A stretch of DNA of 64,000 nt from Chrysomallon squamiferum (Eukaryota > Mollusca > Gastropoda > Neomphalida > Peltospiridae): NCBI GenBank assembly GCA_012295275.1, contig CM022677.1, positions 9,099,514 to 9,163,513 on the forward strand, in the 5' to 3' direction. The notes under the pieces are model-generated. The model made no database searches. It was not told the origin of the DNA and was given only the letters and a program-made list of their open reading frames with translations. Below, in pieces: positions 1 through 13,068 of this stretch (position 1 is its first letter; each line of letters starts with the position of its first letter). The position numbers and the translations under genes are program-made.

Positions 1-1055
1 CAGGCTGCTGCTGGAGGAGGTCAAAGTTCAGGTCAGAGTTGAAAGGTTGTGTGCAATGGGTTGCCAGAGATTTTGTGGAGTTCATGCTGATAAGTGGTTG
101 CCAGGATAATAGTGATGTTGTTACATAATCCCTGACTCTTGTAATGTGGTTTTTGAATAACAGTTTGTATGGTTTTTAGTTAAAGTTTATTTTAAAGTCT
201 ATTACAGTTTTTTAACATTGGTTATGTTTTAAAATATTACTGTTTGTTCTTAGTCACTGGTTATCATCTTTTTTTAATTAGTCAACATATCTTCCATTTC
301 TTTTTCTTCTTCTGTTTGATAATAGTATTATTATACAGGTACACTCGATAATACACAATTATTATTGATTTTATCTTACTAGGACTACTAGTACTACTGC
401 TACTATTACTGTTATTATTAATAACATACTGTTATTGTTTTGTTATTGTTAGTATTATTATTACTAGTGCTATACAATCAATATTATATTAATAGTATTA
501 ATATCATAATCATTATTAATAGTATTTATTGTTATTGTTAATGTTGTTTTTATTACTATTATATTATTATATTTATTACTGTTTAAAATGTTAACATAAA
601 CCTTATTTAACTGGTTAATGTGTTACTTCAATTTTATTTTATTTATATTTTATAATAAATAACATACAGGTACAAGTCAGTTTCTGCATATTCCAGATTC
701 CCTTATTATTTCATTCCACAAAATCATTCACTCTTTTTCTAGTTATTAATTTATTACTCTGACTACATTTGCTACTACTATTAGTTGTTAAAAACATTTT
801 TCAGACATTCTTTAAATGAACCACTGACAGCATAACTACTGCTGCCACATGCTTGTAGGGAGGGCACTGATCAGCCCTGTCTCTGGGTCATATACCTTGT
901 GTTATAAAGCAGTATCCACTGCAGGTTCTAATAATTATTATTATCTTCATCTTGTTGTTGTTGTTGTAGTTGTTGATGATATTGTTCTTTTTTTTAATAA
1001 TATCTTCTTTTTCTTTGTCTTCTTTTTACAGGTGTTATTATTATAGTTTTACAGG

Positions 1056-1092
<37 letters not shown>

Positions 1093-3052
1093 ATTAATAT
1101 TTTTGTTGTTGTTGTTGTTGTTATTATTATTATTTATGTTTCAGGCTCTGAAGACATCAGAGTTGTTACAGATAGAACCTTTAGTGAAACCAGACCCAGA
1201 GAAATATTTCATAGAACGTCCATCCAGTGCAGAATATGTACCCAAACTGCCTGAACTAGCTGATAGTAAGTACTTCATGAATCTCAAACTTCCTCAACTA
1301 GCTGATAATAAGTATTTCATGAATATCAGATTTTAAAAAATAGAATGTAATATTTCCTGAATTAATACTGTTCACCTATCCAAACTTCTGTAATAGCTGA
1401 TAATAAGAATTCCATGAATATCAAACTTCCTGAACTAGTTAATACTAATGAATTACATGGATAACAAACTTCCAAGAGCAAGTATTTCATGAATATAAAA
1501 GCTTTCTCAAATTACTAACAGTATATTTTTCATGAATGTATACTTACTAAACTAGATAATAGTGTTTCTGAATTAATTCTTTCCATGATATAATATCAGA
1601 CTTGTTAATCTAGTAAGCAGCTTTTCTTAATACAAAATCATCAGTTACACATTCCATTAACACTCTAATTGGTCAGCTGTGGTCAGTAAATGTGTTGCCT
1701 AGCAACAATAAGAAAAGTTGGTCAGTATTAGCAATTTGTTTCCAACCACAGTCACAGTTTTGTTATGTTACCTGTTTTAATTTACTATTTTTATTTTATT
1801 TCATTTTAATTCATCTGTTATTAATGTTAGCAGTAAAAGTATTTTTATTTAATTCAATGTTAATACTACTGTTTGTTGGTTATAAAAAAGATAGTATTAT
1901 GAGTGTTCTATTATTATTACTAAACAAATTATTTTATTTTTAATTGATTTTAATTATATATTTTCTACTATAATTACAACAAATAAAACAATTTATTAGT
2001 AATAACAGTAGTAATTTACTGTCACTACTATTATAGGTTTGGTAATAGTAATAGTGGCAGTATTATTTTATTAGTACTGTTACTACAACTATTTGTTCTG
2101 TTATTATTATCACTAGTATATTGTTCTACTCTAGTCCTTTATTCCTTTATATTATAATTATTACAATTATTGTTACATTATTGCATATATCATGGCATCT
2201 ACTAATCAACACCACTATTTACTATTATATTGCTAGTCTGCTATTGTTATTATGAACTGCTACCACTGCTGTTACCTGTGATTGTACTATTACTTCTGTA
2301 TACTACTGTACTGTATTATAATGCTGTTACCACTATTACTATTACTATACTAATAATTTTACTATTACCAAACTACAACTCTTACTACCACTGAAATTAC
2401 CACTAATATGTTTCTATTACTATGTATAATGTTATTACCACTACCACCACTACAAATGATGCTATCACTACTACTACTGCTACTACTGCTACTACCCCTG
2501 CTATTACTACTACCATTATTAATACTTCTTTCAATTATACAAAATTAACTTATTCTTTTTAATTATTATTATCATTATTATCCTCTTCATTATTATTTTT
2601 ATTTATTTATTTATTTATATATTTATTTACATTTTATTTACATATTTATTTATTTATTTATGTTTACGTTTTTATTTCTACTACAGCTCTGAAGACAGCT
2701 TTTGATGAGAAGTCTCTCTTTCCAAAATACATCCTTGAGTATGAGCTGAAGATGAAAAATACTCATCAGATGATTACTCAACAACAGGTAATATCATCAT
2801 TGAGATGATTACTCATAAACAGGTAATATCACCACTGAGAAGATTACTCATAAAAAAGCTAATATCATCATTGAGATGATTATTCATAGACAGGTAATAT
2901 CATTGAGATGATTGCTCATAAAGAGATACAAATATGAGAGTGAGAGAACAGCAAAAGAAAGATGTAAGAGAAAAAAGAATGACAGAAACAAAAATTAAAC
3001 AAAGAGAAAAACAAAGAAACAAAGACATAGAGATACAAACAGTTCATGTTGA

Positions 3053-3100
<48 letters not shown>

Positions 3101-3107
3101 GACAGAC

Positions 3108-3142
<35 letters not shown>

Positions 3143-3362
3143 AAGCGAGAGAGACAGACAGACAGAGAGAGAGAGAGTTACACATAGTTTGTTTGTATTT
3201 CAGGGTAAGGGTAAGAACACGAGGGGCAGTGTACACAACCTGGGAACGAGTCAGATTCTAACAAGTCAGAAATCTTACCACTCTCCACGAAAAACCAAAA
3301 ACCTCATCAGCAGCAAAGTGAAACCTGGCACCCGCAAAAACTCTGTCACCCTGCAGGAATAA
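1..3362 (+). CDS. C-terminal part of an unidentified gene (four exons, 5' end outside window)
   Basis: I do not recognise this protein. Four coding exons join in frame: 1-31 (read from base 2), 1145-1265, 2687-2787 and 3204-3362, with the stop TAA at 3360-3362. Junction phases are 0, 1 and 0, and all introns are GT-AG. The visible part encodes about 135 residues. It begins LLLEEVKVQ, passes through ALKTSELLQIEPLVKPDPEK, then FDEKSLFPKYILEYELK, and ends in a basic Ser/Lys-rich tail with VTLQE at the C-terminus. No enzyme motif, signal peptide or membrane segment is visible. The tail looks disordered and could be from a ciliary or cytoskeletal protein, but that is a guess. Exons 2 and 3 both open with CTCTGAAGACA. 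The stop codon overlaps an AATAAA (3358-3363). Two junctions carry intronic repeat copies of themselves, listed separately. Confidence 0.62.
1251..1570 (+). repeat. Degenerate about 41-bp tandem repeat grown from a splice donor
   Basis: The last coding bases of the exon ending at 1265 and its donor (CTAGCTGATA then GTAAGTAC) are repeated into the intron. Copies begin near 1251 (real junction), 1293, 1390 and 1431, with weaker ones near 1474 and 1541. Each carries versions of AACTAGCTGATAATAAGTA followed by TTCATGAATATCAAACTTC. Later copies have lost the GT of the donor (GATAATAAG), so only the first junction looks usable. Confidence 0.72.
2765..2925 (+). repeat. About 44-bp tandem repeat copying an exon end and its donor
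   Basis: The exon ending at 2787 closes with GATGATTACTCAACAACAG and continues into the donor GTAATATCATCA. Three or four further copies of GAGATGATTACTCATAAACAG plus GTAATATC follow at once in the intron, to about 2925. CAG|GTAATA is intact at about 2820-2828 and 2891-2899, so the intron starts with a real donor and at least two decoys. Confidence 0.8.
3046..3178 (+). repeat. (GA)n microsatellite with GACA interruptions
   Basis: A polypurine tract of GA dinucleotides broken by GACA and GAAA steps. It ends about 25 bases before the acceptor of the exon starting at 3204. Open frames across it are artefacts of the repeat. Confidence 0.9.
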
Positions 3363-3399
3363 ACACGTGAATTAGTGTCACGTTTACACATTCGTGTTC

Positions 3400-6320
3400 T
3401 CGTCATCTGAAGATAAAATACAGAGACTATGAATATTTACATAATATTAGCAATTTACACATCGTTATAATGATAACATTTATATATCCTTTTTTCTCGT
3501 CATCTGAAGAACATATATAAAATAAGAGACTATGACTATTTACTTACCACCATATCAAATTATGGTAAAGATTTTTAACAAAGATTTCACAAGAATTCTC
3601 TGATCTTGTAGAAGTAAAATTTGGTTATATGTTTTTTTATAGAATATATAAACAGTACTGAAATTTACATAAATTAGCAATTTACATACCCTTATATCAA
3701 ATTATGATATAAAATTTAATAACTGTGATTCTCATAAATTCTCTAGACTTTGCAAGGTAACTCTTAAGAATTCTGTGATTTTGGAAGTTTAAAACTTAAT
3801 TAAAAAATATAAATTAGCAAGTAATAGACTGGTACAGTGTGGTTATTTACAAAAGTTAGCAAATGCTTGGCCTCATATGAAATTATTAATAAAATTTAGT
3901 AACTGTTCATCACAGATTCTCTTATCTGCACAACACTGATGTAATGAGAATATTTACAAAGATTAGCAATTTACAAACCTCACAATTTATTTAATAGATT
4001 ATTTTTTTACACAAGAACATTACAACTTGCAGAATTAAAACGTGGTGATATGTAAATATAAGCAGTATAAGTATTTATATCCATTACCAAGGAAAACATT
4101 ATACGATGTAATAAGCAAATATTTACAAAAATTAACAATTATTTATATTTATGATAATTTAGTAACATTATGCAGATTTTTCACTACAAACTTTAGTGAT
4201 ATGTATATAGAAACAGTATTAATAATTTCATATATTAGCAATTCACTCCTATCACAGTTATGATAAACTTTGGTAACATTTATTGATTATTTTTTCACAA
4301 GAACTTTTTTACCTTGCAACAATAAAACGTGGTGATAGGTATATAGAAAGAAATTAAAATTTACATATTAGCAATTGAAATGTCATGATACAATTCAGTA
4401 ATATTTTGAGATTGTTCACAAGAACTCTTTCAGGAGTGAAACTGGTGAGAAAGACAGTTTGAATGTTTACAGTATTCAAAGATTACAGGTTAAAACTCCC
4501 TCATCAAGATAAAATTCACTAACATTTGTAGACATCACAAAAATTGTGTTACTTTGGAGGATTAAACCATGCCTGCAAAAACTATGAAATATAGATTATA
4601 TAGATTTCTATAGAATAGAACTGTACTCAACAACATAACAATTGTGACAAAATGTCAGTAATATTTGTTGTGTACATTTGTTTATAGCTTTGTTACTATG
4701 CAAAATATTACAGTTAAATAATGAAGAAAAATAGTGATAACAACAAAACAACATATAGAAAATACAGAAAAAAAATGTATTCATTATATATGTAGGTATA
4801 TATATTTTGCATGTGTACGTGTGGTTGTTAAATTTTATATATAATTTTATAGTTATTTTCTCAGAGTTATACAGATTTTAGCTCTTTTTTTATTATCAAA
4901 TTTGGTTACATGTTATTTTTACAAAATATATAAACAGTACTAAAATTTACATAAATTAGCAATTTACATAACCTTAAAAGACATTTAGATTAGTATATAT
5001 TTATTTATTTACAGTTTATTTATGGACTTTTTATATGAACATTTTTTTTAAATATATTTATTTACAGTTTATTTATGGACTTTTTATATATAATATTTTT
5101 ATATATAATATAATCAAGCTATATTACTGACATTCCATAAGCCAAAATTCATAATTTTTCATTTCCTGTTACTTTTTTAATATTTCTTTTTCCGTTTAGA
5201 AAATAAACTTGCTTTCTTATGATAATGTTATATTTCTATTTACACTGGAGAAATTCTTTTTAAAATGTAAGAAGAAAAATTATATATTAATTATAATCCG
5301 TTAGATAGTTCTCTTTCTACGATGATAATTTTTTCTACGATGTTTATAATGCTGACACATCATAGCACACAAATTCTATTTTGTTTTTACTGTAGAAATA
5401 ATAATCTATATTTTCTATCAAAAATTAATTATTAAATAATAAAGCTCCCTTTTTAATATTTCTCTTTTTCAACGGGAGATTATGTTATAAAAATTTTGTT
5501 TGTGAAATATAATATTATATAACATACCTTATTTATTTTTTATTAATAATCTCGGTTGTCTATTAAAATATGATTATTATGAAAAAAGCTCCCATTTTTA
5601 ATGATAAGGTTATATTTTGTATTTTTCAAAAGGGGAGATTACAGTATACAAATTCTATTTATGTATCTAATATTACTTGTAAAAAGCACTCTATTTAGTT
5701 GTTATTGCAGGAAGAATAATCTGTTTTCTGTAACAGTGTAATTATTTAATATCCAGCTCCTTCTCTGTGGTAATGGTTGGATTTCTATTTTCAGCTATAG
5801 GGGAGAAATATAAATTCAATTTGTGAATTGTATATGAAGAAATGATTCCTTTATTTATTTATATGTACTGTAAGAAGAATAATCTATATTTTCTTTTAAA
5901 ATATAATTATTTAATATAAAGCTTGTTCTGTATGGTAATGGTTATATTTGTATATTTCAACAGGAGAGATTATAAAATATAAATTCTGTTTGTGAACAGT
6001 GATGTAAAAATGTTTTTCCTTTATTTAATTTTATTGTAGGAAGAATAATCTATATTTTCTATTAAAATAAAATCATTCAATTATAAAGCTCCCTTTATTT
6101 AATTATATCTCTGTGATATACAAATCTATATATATATAATTGTTCCTGTTATAGACTATTCTATAATGGTTCAACAAAGGGCAGATTATGATATGCTAAT
6201 TCTATCTGTGTTTAATATAAAGCTTCTTATGTTTTGTGTAAAATAAATAAAAAACAATAATTTAATTATCTTTCTTTTTTCATCTGCATATGAAAATTCT
6301 GTTTATGCAATGAAGTAATA
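3400..6320. repeat. Two families of degenerate long-unit tandem repeats
   Basis: From about 3400 to 4960 the sequence repeats loosely around AAATTTACATAAATTAGCAA followed by a run resembling ATCAAATTATGATAAA, with units of roughly 100-190 bp. From about 5200 to 6320 a different unit of roughly 150 bp recurs, with the landmarks GAAGAATAATCTATATTTTC, TATAAAGCTCCC, and GGGGAGATTA followed by an AAATTCTATTTGTGAA-like stretch. Between them TATTTATGGACTTTTTATAT occurs twice (near 5020 and 5082). No gene is seen here. Confidence 0.6.
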
Positions 6321-6644
6321 ATGAAAAATGCTTCCAATCTTTTTTCTTTTTTTTAAATATATGAATGTTCCATACTGTACGTTATTTGTTTACAAAGCTC
6401 TCTCAGTGTGACAGTAGTTTCACAATTACAGTGTTTTACTAGTTGTTTACTTACCAAATTAAGTTTATTGTGATGTAAAGTGAAATCCTAACATGTAGCC
6501 TCTTGTATTCACTTAAATCACATTTTTATTATGTTAATTGCGTGTTTATAGTGTGAATTTTGGTTGAGTTACAAATTTAGAAAGAGAGAAAGAATGTAAT
6601 GGAATGTAAGTTTGTGTATATATTTATAGATATATATGTAGTAA

Positions 6645-6682
<38 letters not shown>

Positions 6683-7712
6683 ACTTGTGTAGATGTATAC
6701 CTATGTGTGTCAGCATATATGGAATGTGTATTTGTACATATGTAAATATATATGCATGTAAACATGTATATCAGTGTGTGTGTGTGCATGTGTTTGTGGT
6801 AGGGGTTTGTAGATGTTTGTATATATGCGTGTGATATATATATATATACCACAATATAAAATTAAATAAATAGAATCTACAGTATTAGAAGGAAAACAAA
6901 TACTTATACTTTAATGGAAAATATATTTATATTGACTGAATATGTATTATCAATATTATTTAATACAATTATTATTTTTTATTTTTTTACCTTCAGCTGT
7001 GGTCACAGAACTTTTGTATGTTGTAAATAACAGAATTTTGTAATTAACTGCATATTGAAATCAGATGTAAAAAAACATACTTGTGTTGTTTTTATCTGTA
7101 CACTGAAAACCATCTAGGGTAAGAATTTGTATTTTACATATTTTTTAAGAATGGTAATAAAAGTTTTGAGATGTGTTTTGAGGTTTCTGTGTTCTTTTTC
7201 AGATTTAGGGTAAAGTAGTCTGAAGATATTTTTATTTATTATTAAAATGTGACCCAATCCATTAAATCAGGGCATAAGTCATACAAGAAATTAAGAAATC
7301 TATTTTTATAACCACTAAAATTCTAGAGTTCTTTTCATTGGTAGTTTCAAGATATTAACTCATTTATTTGCATCAGTTTCCTAGATTATTTCGTCTGCAG
7401 CAATCAGGAAGAATTATTTTATTATGAATAAAAATGTTCTTATGAAAGAAAATGCAGCCTTTGTCTTAATAATCTTTCTTTTTTTCTACGTAGTAGTAGT
7501 TTCTTTTTTTAATTTGTCTGAATAAACCGTTCTTTCATTTGATTTATATCGTACATTTTTATTTTTTTAATTCTCTTTTATGTTTCACAAAATAAAATAA
7601 CAGAAAAAAAAATCTCAGTAAATGAACTAAAATGTTTTTATTTGTTTCTTGTATGAAATCTTTTTTCTCTAAATTCTCTGCTACAGTTCACAAACAAAAA
7701 GAATAATGAGTA
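6321..7712. other. Gene-free AT-rich stretch
   Basis: Contains a (GT)n run at about 6648-6680 with degenerate GT/AT-rich flanks, and otherwise AT-rich sequence. Short open frames here are low complexity. No exon with plausible coding content and splice sites was found. Confidence 0.6.
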
Positions 7713-8596
7713 ATGCTGTAAGCTAACCGGGCGCGTGCTACGCGAGCTACACAACATTTTTTCTATCCTAATCAGACGCGAACAAAGCGACAAAATCAGA
7801 TTTGAAACTTTGATCCACCACTGAAGACAAGTCAAACTTATCCAAGAAGCTTATACATGCATATTATTACTAAAACACACACATTACTCACCAGGTAAAC
7901 TTAGAGTTTTTCCAGGATTTTTCCAGGCATTTTCTTTTCTGATGTTATCTTTGTACATTGACAAATAAAAATCAAACAGTATTGGATGTACTAGGGGACA
8001 CCACAGACATTTTTCATGGCCGAATTTAGCATTATTAAATTAATTAAATTAGCCATTTTCAAAATTTAATGAAAAATGAATAAGTCCTGTTATAAAGCGT
8101 TCTCTCCTGTGTTATCATGTTTATCCCGCAAAATAAAGTACACTGTGCTCGCAGATTGGAAGTTAATCAAGTTTTGAACAAGTCTAGTACGCGCTTGATA
8201 AAAGGAAAAAAATTGCAGACAATTATTCAACTATAAATAAAATGGAAGCATACAGAAATAAATATTATTTTCTTTTTTACTGTAAGTTTTGTTTAATTTT
8301 GAATTTTCGATAAATAAAATGTTGTTTTATTGTTTATATTTTGAATTACAAATGTTTGAAGGCACCAAATTTTTTATTGCTTACGGCCTCTTAAACCGGT
8401 CATGCTGGGAAAATAACCTTGTTTGAGATTGGTTAATATATTTTAGATGCTCATGACACACGTCAAATATAGAAACAATTCCTATCAGTATTTTGTCGCG
8501 CCGTACGCATGAAGTCAATAGTTTCCAAAAGAAAGCTCGCATCGCTCACGTTGTATGCGTCCAGTTAGTTTGCACCATAAGTCAGCTTATTAGCAT
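7713..8596. mobile_element. MITE-like inverted-repeat element, no coding capacity seen
   Basis: The two ends are inverted copies of each other. The left arm (7713-7800) starts ATGCTGTAAGCTAACCGGGC; the right arm, read on the minus strand from 8596, starts ATGCTAATAAGCTGACTTAT and rejoins the match at CTAACTGGACGCATACAACG. A 25-base core (left 7724-7748) matches at 19 of 25 positions, and most differences are CpG transitions. Further in, both arms share a GCGACAAAAT stretch. The arms are unusually CpG-rich for this window. Imperfect direct repeats with TTTTCTCTAAATT lie outside both ends (about 7665-7680 and 8679-8694). No transposase is seen, so it is probably a decayed non-autonomous DNA transposon. 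The superfamily is unknown. Confidence 0.55.
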
Positions 8597-9208
8597 GTAG
8601 CAAATGGCAACAATAGAATCAACATCTGTTTTAAATAAATAATAAAGTTTTTCTGTTTGCTCTAGTATGAATTCTATTTTCTCTAAATTTTCTTCCAGAG
8701 CTGACAGAAAAAATGGATAGTCAGCTCATTTTCATGTGGCAATAACAGAACACACATTTTAGTAGAAAATATAAAAAATATTTTATTTGTCCAACTATGG
8801 ATTTACTATATCTCTGAAACAAAAATGCTAGACAGGCAGTAACAGTTAAGTGTTGTATTAACTCTGAGGTTGTAGCAGAGTGATTTGCTTCTGGTTTATT
8901 TGTGTGATTTAAAAGATACAACGTCACTCCATCAAGTACCTGCAATGACATCACAACCTCAGTGGGACCTTTTACTAAAAAGGATATTTTATTTCTTGCT
9001 GTCAATGCTCAAATAAAATACTCTCCCACTCAGTCATGGGATTACTCACTAATCACACATTTACACACTACCCCAGCTAAATCCTACACCCAAGGTATAC
9101 ATATACATGTAATTCAGTCTTAAAACAAAATACTGACAATGCTAATTTACCAGGGTCAGCTCTAAAACCCCAGTGAAAATATAGCAACCTGACAAAACAA
9201 AACAGTCA

Positions 9209-10590
9209 CACAGCTGAGATGTACTGTCAGCTGTTGAGTCACACAGCTGAGATGTATAGACAGCTGTTGAGTCCACAGCTGAGATGTACAGTCAGCTATT
9301 GCGTCACACAGCTGAGATGTAGTCAGCTGTTGAGTCACACAGCTGAGATGTATAGCCAGCTGTTGAGTCACACAGCTGAGATGTACTGTCAGCTGTTGAG
9401 TCACACAGCTGAGATGTATAGCCAGCTGTTGAGTCACACAGCTGAGATGTATAGCCAGCTATTGAGTCACACAGCTGAGATGTATAGTCAACTTTTGAGT
9501 CACCCAGCTGAGATATACAGTCCGCTGTTCAGTCACAGCTGAGATGTATAGCCAGCTGTTGAGTCACACAGCTGAGATGTATAGACATCTGTTGAGTCAC
9601 ACAGCTGAGATGTATAGCCAGCTGTTGAGTCACACAGCTGAGATGTATAGACATCTGTTGAGTCACACAGCTGAGATGTATAGCCAGCTGTTGAGTCACA
9701 CAGCTGAGATGTATAGACATCTGTTGAGTCACACAGCTGAGATGTATAGCCAGCTGTTGAGTCACACAGCTGAGATGTACAGTCAGCTATTGCGTCACAC
9801 AGCTGAGATGTATAGCCAGCTGTTGAGTCACACAGCTGAGATGTACTGTCAGCTGTTGAGTCACACAGCTGAGATGTATAGTCAACCTTTGAGTCACCCA
9901 GCTGAGATGTACTGTCACTGTTGAGTCACACAGCTGAGATGTACTGTCAGCTGTTGAGTCACAGCTGAGATGTACTGTCAGCTGTTGAGTCACAGCTGAG
10001 ATGTACTGTCAGCTGTTGAGTCACACAGCTGAGATGTATAGCCAGCTGTTGAGTCACACAGCTAAGATGTACTGTCAGCTGTTGAGTCACACAGCTGAGA
10101 TGTAGTCAGCTGTTGAGTCACACAGCTGAGATGTACTGTCAGCTGTTGAGTCACACAGCTGAGATGTACTGTCAGCTGTTCAGTCACAGCTGATATGTAT
10201 AGTCAGACTGTTGAGTCACACAGCTGAGATGTATAGCCAGCTGTTGAGTCACACAGCTAAGATGTACTGTCACTGTTGAGTCACACAGCTGAGATGTAGT
10301 CAGCTGTTGAGTCACACAGCTGAGATGTATAGTCAACCTTTGAGTCACCCAGCTGAGATATACAGTCAGCTGTTCAGTCACAGCTGATATGTATAGTAGA
10401 CTGTTGAGTCACACAGCTGAGATGTACAGTCAGCTGTTGAGTCACACACCTGAGATGTACAGTCAGCTGTTGAGTCACACACCTGAGATGTACAGTCAGC
10501 TGTTGAGTCACACACCTGAGATGTACAGTCAGCTGTTGAGTCACACACCTGAGATGTGTAGTCAACTGTTGAGTCACACAGGTGGTAGAC
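9209..10590. repeat. 33-bp minisatellite, about 40 copies, with AP-1 and E-box motifs in each unit
   Basis: The unit reads roughly GAGTCACACAGCTGAGATGT then AYAGYCAGCTGTT. It is 33 bp, so reading frames stay open through stretches of it and give false proteins of the type MYSQLLSHTAE. Most units hold TGAGTCA (AP-1 consensus) and two CAGCTG E-boxes. Between 9541 and 9760 two variants alternate (CCAGCTGTTG and ACATCTGTTG), making a 66-bp higher-order unit. The last five units (about 10430-10560) change CAGCTG to CACCTG. Some units are shortened by 2-3 bases. Confidence 0.95.
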
Positions 10591-11470
10591 AAAGCAGAAT
10601 CCATGTGACTGAATTAGTAAATCTTACGTACTGACTATGTTACAGATTTTTACAACAAAGAACATTTAAGTTTAAAACTTGTTTATTCTCCTTCAAAAAT
10701 GATACATATACTTTAACTCTGATTCAGAACAAACCAGACAGTAACCCATGCAATACAGATTTGACAAAATATTTTATAGAACTGAGAGTTATGTCTACCG
10801 AGATGAGAACCTGTGTTGATAATCAAAACAAAAGTAAAAATAAACAATGAAATTATATGATGAACCAAAAAAAAAAATGTCAAAATTATTTAAAATAAAA
10901 TAAAAAGAAATAAAAAGAAAGAAATAAAATAAATAAATAAGCAACAAAACCAGATATAAATAAACCAAAAAAAAAAAAAAAAAAAGTTTGAATTTTTTTT
11001 AAATAAACAAAAGCAAGAAACAAAATTTACAATTTATGTAACACAATAAATAATTATAAATAATTTTATACAGTTATATGGCATAGCAATAAGTAATATA
11101 AATAATTAAATAAATACATAAATAAATAAATAAATAAATAAATAAGCAAACTGGAAAAGGGAACTATTAGTATATTACAACAACATATTTTAATTCAGAT
11201 TTACTTCAGTAATGGAGTACTGAGGCTACACTGTTTATCTGTATGTTTGTATGTGTGTCTGTACATTGAAACTAAAACTAATATATCACAACAAGTTAAA
11301 GAGGAAGATAGTGTTTTTTGTTGTTTTGTTGCTGTTTTTTTAATAAGGAATGTTCAAAAACTAATAATAAACAAAAACAAAACAAGTAAATGTAACGATA
11401 TATTGCATTAATTTAAAAGAACTAGTAATAATAATTCAAAAAATAATAATATGTAAATAAATAATAATAA

Positions 11471-11532
<62 letters not shown>

Positions 11533-11749
11533 GAGTTTGGTTGTTAAATTTATCCAGTTTTGGAGTGTTTTAATTTGTAAAGATTTTCATTATTGTTTTT
11601 AATTCAAAAATCATTATTAAACTAATAATAACTGAAATAATATTAAAATTAAATATAAAGTTGAAACAAAAAGCAATAATATAAAATAGGAAGCTAAAGA
11701 GGACTGAGATCAGCATATGAATTATCCTAATTGTTATTATTAATATTAA

Positions 11750-11788
<39 letters not shown>

Positions 11789-12333
11789 GTATCAAACTCC
11801 AGTGATGTTCCAAAATACATTAATCAAGAAGTATTCCAAAAAGAAAGCTTACAATTAATACCTGAAGATAGGTGGCACCTGAAAAAGGGTGACACATGAA
11901 GATGGGTGACACCTGAACATAGGTGATCAGTTCAAAACATGAAATAACAGAGGTATAAATAGAAAGCATCTTTGTAATAATAATATTATTTATATTAGAA
12001 TTTCTGTAACTTTACATGAATTTAAAAAAAAAAATGAACTTGTAATATCACCACTATAGATACACTAATACAGTAAGAAACACAATCCCAGCATGCTTTA
12101 GTCTCAATCTGTACAGACCAATCAAATGGAGAGAAAATGTTTCAAATAATTATATCCATTAATTATAATAATAATAAAATTTGTAGTTTTCATTGGCTTA
12201 GTTGTTTTATGCAAATTAGTTAACCTAGGCTGGAGTATATATATATATATATATATTTATATATGTGAAATTATAAAATACAAATATTTATTAAATTATT
12301 TAACAAAATAATAGAAAATAACTTACAATATAT

Positions 12334-12416
<83 letters not shown>

Positions 12417-12675
12417 CCTACACACATACATTCATACACATGACATACACATGGCACAACTCACACAAACACACATACAAAAAAGATTATGATAAAATTT
12501 ATCCAGTGCCAGAAAGGTACACTTAATATTACAGTTTACATCTTGAGAATGATGTGGTAATAATACTTATACATTAAACTGAATGCAGAATTCCCAGATT
12601 ATTTAAAATATATTCTTTTTATTTATTATTTTTTTAATGCAATTAGTTTATTTTATATAGGTTTTGATCAGTGTG

Positions 12676-12712
<37 letters not shown>

Positions 12713-13034
12713 CTATTACTTTTGTTAATAATTTATTATTTTGTTATTGTTTTATTTATTTATTTATTTATATTTGAATATTTCAAAATCAAATTTATCA
12801 CATAAATTCTCAACAGAAGAATTAAGAATTAGAAATTCATATTTCTTTAAAATGAAAATAAGAAAAAAAAAAAAAATTAATGAAATTAATAAACAAAGAA
12901 TGATAAGTATTCTTTTTAAACAACTACATGAATTCTTATTTTTAAGCTAAACATTCTTTTTTAAACAACCTATATATAATATATTCAACAAAACATCAAA
13001 ATTTAACAATGAAATAACACAACAAAACCAAAAC

Positions 13035-13068
<34 letters not shown>

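Noticed and set aside
2934-3362. 142-residue frame running through the GA repeat into the last exon of the left-edge gene
   Set aside because: The first half is repeat-encoded; a good acceptor at 3204 and matching phase explain the coding part.
9209-10590. CRISPR-like array
   Set aside because: The repeats are head-to-tail without unique spacers, and the genome is animal.
9162-10634. Long open frames on both strands encoding repeats such as MYSQLLSHTAE
   Set aside because: They arise because the minisatellite unit is 33 bp; several frames are open at once and no splice or start context supports a gene.
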